Source of the DNA: Tachypleus tridentatus
Lineage: Eukaryota; Arthropoda; Merostomata; Xiphosura; Limulidae
Assembly (NCBI RefSeq): GCF_004210375.1
Contig: NC_134835.1
Location: forward strand, 68,912,447-68,976,446
DNA: 64,000 nucleotides
Direction: 5' to 3'
The position numbers and the translations under genes were made by a program. The notes below the pieces were generated by a model that saw only the letters and a program-made list of their open reading frames with translations, searched no databases and was not told the origin of the DNA. How positions within the stretch are numbered: position 1 is the stretch's first letter; each line of letters begins with the position of its first letter. Below are positions 59,458 to 64,000 of the stretch, piece by piece.

Positions 59458-61802
59458 CTAGATATTTGGAAAAAGCAACAAAAAACATGGAAACATACAT
59501 AAAATAACAATTATATAAGTTACTATTTGAATACTTTTATAGTGATTTATTTTTGTTAGCAAATTAGATTTCTGGAATATGTGTGGTATACTAACATTTT
59601 TGTCATTTATTCCTTGTTTTGTATTGCACATCACTGATAAGTTATAAAACATTATTTAAAAATCTCTACAGTCATAAGGTATTTATAATCAAAGATATTT
59701 GTGTGACTGCTTGTTTAAACCCAAAACAAAAGTAACATTGTTCAATATACTGAAAAATGATATTCATTTTCACAGCTAACTTGAAAAATTATATACTATA
59801 GTAATAACAACAAGCTGCAGCTAAAGCTTCCAAAAAAAAAAAAACTTATTTATCCTCAACTCACTGATGAAGACCAAAATATAACAGATTTTTCCATATC
59901 AGTAACACCAATAAGTTTAAAATATCTACTAGAAAGGAGACAAACATTTTATGATGAAAATAACCTTTACAATCACCATGTGGCTCTTTTAATGAATCAG
60001 AGGCCTTAGTTATTAGTAGGTTGGGATGTGACTTTCCAATAGCATCCTGTTAACACAACACAGTTTCATGAAAAATGAGATCTACACTTTACTCTAAATA
60101 TAATAGATAATTAAAACTTCTAAGATTCTATAAATTTAACTAACCTGCATTAACAAATGACAGTCTGTCACAAGTGGGTCTCCAGTAATTGATTTCAGAA
60201 CTGATATGATGTCTGGAAAGTTCTTGGCTGCCAAAATCTTTTCTTCATTTTTTTTTATTAAAGTTACACCTACTCGGAAAAGAATCTTAGAACCTTCATA
60301 GTACAGACAGTCCCATATTCTTAAAATAGTCTGCAATTATATTTCAAATCAGAAATTATAAAGAAACAACAATTCAAACAAAATGTATATTTTTGTAATT
60401 ATCAGAAACAGAGTAACTAACATTGACATTAGAAACAGGAAATAAAATTTTCAAAAGAAACTTGCTACAACTTTATACATGTACTTTATATTTAAAAACT
60501 AAATTGTAATACTTTTTTCAAGTATGTTAAATAAGAAATGGAAAAATTTGCAATGCTGGATTCACATAGCTATTCTAATGTTACAACAAAAATGTATTAA
60601 TTTTTATTATCCATAAAATAACATTATACAAAAACTGTTACTAGTTTAAATACAGGGTTCTCCTGATTTTAAATGAAAACTTACTTCCACAGGCAGTACT
60701 TCAGCAAATAAACAGATGAACCATTTACTGGCCACTAATGCCCAAGTAACATCATGGGAAACCAAGTGCTCATGAACTTTGGGTACTTTCAGTCTACAAT
60801 TACAATGTATAAAATGTCAAACTTTAGATGGTTATACATAATAATAAAAACACAGTTTTATTCATGCACTTGTAGCTTTTTAACCCTTAAACAGAGAGAA
60901 CATTGTAGTTAGCAGCATCAGTTGATGATAGCCATTTAAGGGTTTATCACAGATGTAATAGATATGGATATCTTTTTCTTAATTTGTGTGAAATTTCTCA
61001 AAATTAAATGAAAATCATGCCTGAGAAAATAATGTATAATTAGAAAACACTTCAGTAATTTGTAACTACAAATTATATGTTATTTAAAGAAGTAAAAACA
61101 GTTGTTAACAGTAGCTATGTCATTACTTTGCACCAAAACCTAATATTACATTAATGCAACAGCAGCAACAAAATATTTTATGGCAGAGTAAATTCTTCAC
61201 TGCTTACATAATACCAATTCGTATTTAGGCATCACATCTACAATCACTTGACTATTTTGATCATAAAATATATAATAAACATCATTTGTGTGTAAATATG
61301 TTAATATTCTCCTTTTTTTTTCAACTTAAAAATATTAGGAACTTCAAGAAAAAAATAAAATACAAACATGACCATAGCTAAACTCCACTAGATGGTTTAG
61401 CTGATTAGCAACATTAAACACTGACATGCATTAAGTGAATGTGATGCAGTCCCAATACCAATATGTTCAAATTAAAGCAGAAAACATGACTATACTATAG
61501 GTAAAAAACAAACTTCCAAACCTTCAAATAAAGCCAAGCTTAAATAATCAGCAAACAGCTACTGAACTTTTATTCACAACTTATGTTATTGAACTTTACT
61601 TAACTTTGATGCTCAACTGTGTTATTTTACAATTAATTTACCTGACAAGTTCTCCAAGAACTTCAACATCAGTTAACAATCCCATCATGTCCTTAGTATA
61701 ATAATCTGGCAGAATCTTTTCAACAAGAATTCTTAAAAGCCAGAAGGTAGTCTCTTCATCTTCAGTGATAAGAAGTAAAATTCCTGCTATAAAATTCAAC
61801 CC
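59353..61802 (-). CDS. GRTP1: GRTP1-like TBC-domain Rab GTPase-activating protein, last four exons (partial)
   Basis: The exons on the minus strand are 61802-61642, 60793-60685, 60330-60145 and 59457-59353. All splice sites are GT-AG and phases agree. Together they encode 186 residues, about the C-terminal half of GRTP1 (human protein about 340). The protein reads GLNFIAGILLLITEDEETTF, then ILPDYYTKDMMGLLTDVEVL, GELVR, WFICLFAEVLPVE, TILRIWDCLYYEGSKILFR, and ends AIFKEPGSFPRSLI...KEELKS. ILPDYY and VLGELVR favour GRTP1 over TBC1D2-like proteins. TBC proteins speed GTP hydrolysis by Rab GTPases in membrane traffic. The Arg-finger and Gln-finger motifs (IxxDxxR and YxQ) belong to earlier exons, beyond 64,000. 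Confidence 0.93.
60145..60330 (-). CDS. GRTP1: GRTP1-like exon with RIWD motif
   Basis: Exactly 62 codons, phase 0 at both ends, with acceptor aattgcag and donor gttagt. TILRIWDCLYYEGSKILFRV is the conserved WDxxxxEG block of TBC domains. Confidence 0.93.
60685..60793 (-). CDS. GRTP1: GRTP1-like exon with WFICLF motif
   Basis: The acceptor is attgtag and the donor is gtaagt. It encodes LKVPKVHEHLVSHDVTWALV and ASKWFICLFAEVLPVE. Confidence 0.92.
61642..61802 (-). CDS. GRTP1: GRTP1-like exon with NFIAG and LPDYY motifs
   Basis: The acceptor is ttttcaatag and the donor is gtaaat. It starts in phase 0 directly after the place where GYCQ (Gln finger) is expected, so that motif should end the previous exon, which is not in the window. 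Confidence 0.92.
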
Positions 61803-63234
61803 CTATTGAAAAGGAAAAAAACAAATGCAGAAGGCTGTCTTTCTGGTTAAAATATTAGTTCAATAAAACATATTACTCTTGGGTTCTCCCAAAACTAACA
61901 CTGATTACTGCCATTGTCTTATATCAAAGTTAACCTCTACTATAAAAAAAAAGGAAACTATTCATATTTACAGAATATTACATAAAATGTATTATGTCAT
62001 TTGAAGGGAAAAAAATACTGGCTGGTGCAATACTTTTTTTACTGTTAAAAAGTAAATGGATTAATTATTCACTTGAAAGATTTTCCACAAGCCTCACATT
62101 CAACAAACAACAGCCAGTAACTGCTTGTGGATTATATTAATATGCTCTTAATTCCTTAAGACCAAGGTACAATAATTCAACACATTTCTAGTATGGTTTG
62201 TTAAAATGTATTGTGAAAAAAAACTGCTGGATGAAATAGTTAGAAATTTCAGAATTTTCTTTTCAAGTTTCAGAAAAAAAATTGCTAAGCAATATTTGTG
62301 CAATTTTATAGTTTTGAAAGCTTTTGTAGCTATGTTTACAGTAACCAGCATACAATAAAAATAACTTTACCATATCAATTTACATATATATGTGTGTATT
62401 TTTTCAGCACTTTTCTTTGATCATTCAATCAGTTACTTATGCTGTTCTAGCCTATTGCATATATGGTTTAACATAATGGCTCTGTCAACAAATAAAAACT
62501 TGACATGATTGAGTGCAAAATGATTTACCTAAGCCTTTTGTTTCCTATTGTTTCAACATCATAATTCAAATGAATTACTAAACAATAAAGCATGCTTTAA
62601 ACAAGTTTTTTAAAGTTCTTCTAGCAACATATCAGTAAGCTAAGCTTTTATCAATTTCCTGAAAGCTCTACATGAATCTCTATTAAACTGAAAACTATTT
62701 TAGATTTTAGAATTCAAACAATGTAAAAAATAGCTTCCATAAAATGTTTATATCAGTAGTCTATGGCTTCTTGAAGCTTAGATGTAAGCAGTTACATCAC
62801 ATCAAAACAACTGAGACTTTAAAACACTAGTTGACTAAAAACAGAGGCCTCACATGGTTTTATTGTCTTGAACTGTTTCATGTACCATTATAATTCCTAT
62901 ATGCAGAATTTGGAAATAATATTCATTTTTTCCATCATGTAAAGTTTTTTCACAAAAAGTCATATGTACTTTTCCACAAGTGAATAATTTTCATTAAACC
63001 TGGGTCACATTTTGTTATACTTAAAATATTGACAACTCCTAACTATTGATTTCTCTAAACCAATCAATCATTCAAGAACCCATGAGAAACACACCATAAA
63101 TATATAAATGGTTAATAGGCCACGTAATGTGCCATTTCTGGGTAAAATTGTTTGTGTGTGCCCTTTGATATATTTTTTTTTCTTTTCATTATTATCTATT
63201 CATTGCTATGAAAAAAAAAAAGGTTGTATAAATG
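61803..63234. other. Presumed intron of the GRTP1-like gene
   Basis: AT-rich and CpG-poor. I searched for an exon ending in GYCQ or holding earlier TBC motifs on the minus strand and found none. Confidence 0.5.
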
Positions 63235-63240
63235 ATCCAA

Positions 63241-64000
63241 ACATATTGTTATATTTGTGGTAAACTTATAGTACAAAAAAGACAAAACATTACAAAATTT
63301 GTCAAAAAAACACAATACATGTATTTTGGTATAAAACTTGGGGACCAAGACAAATCACGGTGTCAAAGAGTTGAGACAATAGACTAAAGGTAAGAAAAAG
63401 TCTTTGCCTTTTGAAATTCCAATGGTTTGGTGTGAGCCTAGGAACAACAGAGATGACTGCTATTTTTGCAAATGCAAGGCTACAACAATCAAAATAAAAA
63501 TGATATTTTTATCCGAATCTTCAATCTTTTATAAGACCTGTTGCTCATGGACCTGATGTACCAGTATCTACCATTGATACAGTTTCATCTGATTCTGAAG
63601 TCATTAAAAATTATGGTAAGGACTGTTTTCAACCTGAAAAGTCTGATGAAACACAATTTTTCACATAAGATGAACTTAATGAATTGGTGAGAGATATGGG
63701 CCTTCCAAAGGATTCTTCAGAAATTTTCTGGTGCAAATGTTGAGCCACAAACTTACTTTATCAAGGGACATAACTTTACTTGTACAGTAATCATGAGAAA
63801 GAGTTTATATCATACCTTTTGCTGGAATATTTACTGATTTACTGAAACAATACTCTTGAATTAATACCAATGCTAGGAGCTGCAGTTTATGACCTAAGTA
63901 AATGGTGAATGTTCACTGATTTCTCCAAAGATAAAAAAATCTAAAAGGTGTTCTCTTTCACAATGGTAACATATATGCATATATTTCCATTGCTCATTTG
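63241..64000 (+). pseudogene. N-terminal part of a multi-copy repeat-encoded, zinc-binding-type protein, broken
   Basis: On the plus strand, TYCYICGKLIVQKRQNITKF begins at 63241, followed by VKKTQYMYFGIKLGDQDKS. After a frame change come VKELRQ, a stop where Trp is expected, and TKGKKKSLPFEIPMVWCEP. Then RDDCYFCKCK, YPNLQSFIRPVAHGPDVPV, DELNELVRDMGLPKDSSEI and decayed remains to the edge follow. I recognise the blocks CYICG, GDQDK, LRQWTKGKRKSLPF, MVWREPxNHxxDCYFC, YPNxxSAxRPVPHGPxxPVP and DLNDLVRDLxLSK as one uncharacterised family common in arthropod genomes. The paired cysteines suggest metal binding. At least two frameshifts and several stops are present. The C-terminal end of the same family lies at 3-212. 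Confidence 0.8.

Noticed and set aside
59979-60048. Possible extra GRTP1 exon on the minus strand (acceptor gtgttaacag, frame beginning DAIGKSHPNLL)
   Set aside because: The exon before (60145) and the exon after (59457) join directly in phase 0 and give the family-typical MQ-AIFKEPG. Insertion of 70 or 76 bases would shift the frame and give a stop. It is at most a rare alternative exon.
1-64000. CRISPR arrays, bacterial operons or ribosome-binding sites
   Set aside because: Intron-split genes, SINEs and LINEs show this is an animal genome. No regularly spaced short repeats with unique spacers were seen.

Overview
This is eukaryotic, AT-rich animal DNA with no bacterial gene organisation. 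It carries two intron-split host genes in its right half and a dense set of mostly decayed mobile elements in its left half. Repeats of several kinds point to an arthropod. The most frequent one, a tRNA-derived SINE whose body contains the stretches agttggcggtgggtgg and gctagctgccttccctctag, I associate from memory with horseshoe-crab genes. A chelicerate, perhaps a horseshoe crab, is therefore my best guess (inference).

Positions 1-28,500 are a repeat landscape with normal CpG content. In order they hold the C-terminal end of a repeat-encoded protein (3-212); a decayed hAT element (from 422) with a SINE inserted in it; a complete-length but broken Tc1-like transposon with long inverted repeats (7,321-8,937); many copies of two SINE families; a Penelope-like element split by an internally deleted mariner (21,200-22,770); and a decayed Ty3/Gypsy pol (22,930-24,450).

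Positions 28,500-50,200 are interpreted as one host gene on the plus strand, a LAMP-family lysosomal membrane glycoprotein. Its five coding exons lie between 40,270 and 48,861. They encode a signal peptide, a Thr-rich stalk, a single LAMP domain with four cysteines, a transmembrane helix and a GYQSV tail. The first coding exon starts with a splice acceptor, so a non-coding first exon lies upstream. A candidate ends at 28,576, next to a CACGTG element. The inferred first intron (11.7 kb) holds a CR1/L2-like LINE fragment and a nearly full-length, broken LINE with an RNase H domain.

Positions 59,353-61,802 hold, on the minus strand, the last four exons of a GRTP1-like TBC (Rab GAP) gene that continues beyond the right edge. 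An intron of that gene, or its upstream flank, contains the N-terminal part of the same repeat-encoded protein family seen at the left edge.

The main points for a second look are these. The convergent LAMP and GRTP1 neighbours repeat the arrangement of human LAMP1 and GRTP1. CpG is strongly depleted from just after the inferred LAMP start to the right edge. The SINEs and the LINE share a 3' tail. The LAMP gene has an apparent one-base frame discrepancy in its fourth coding exon.
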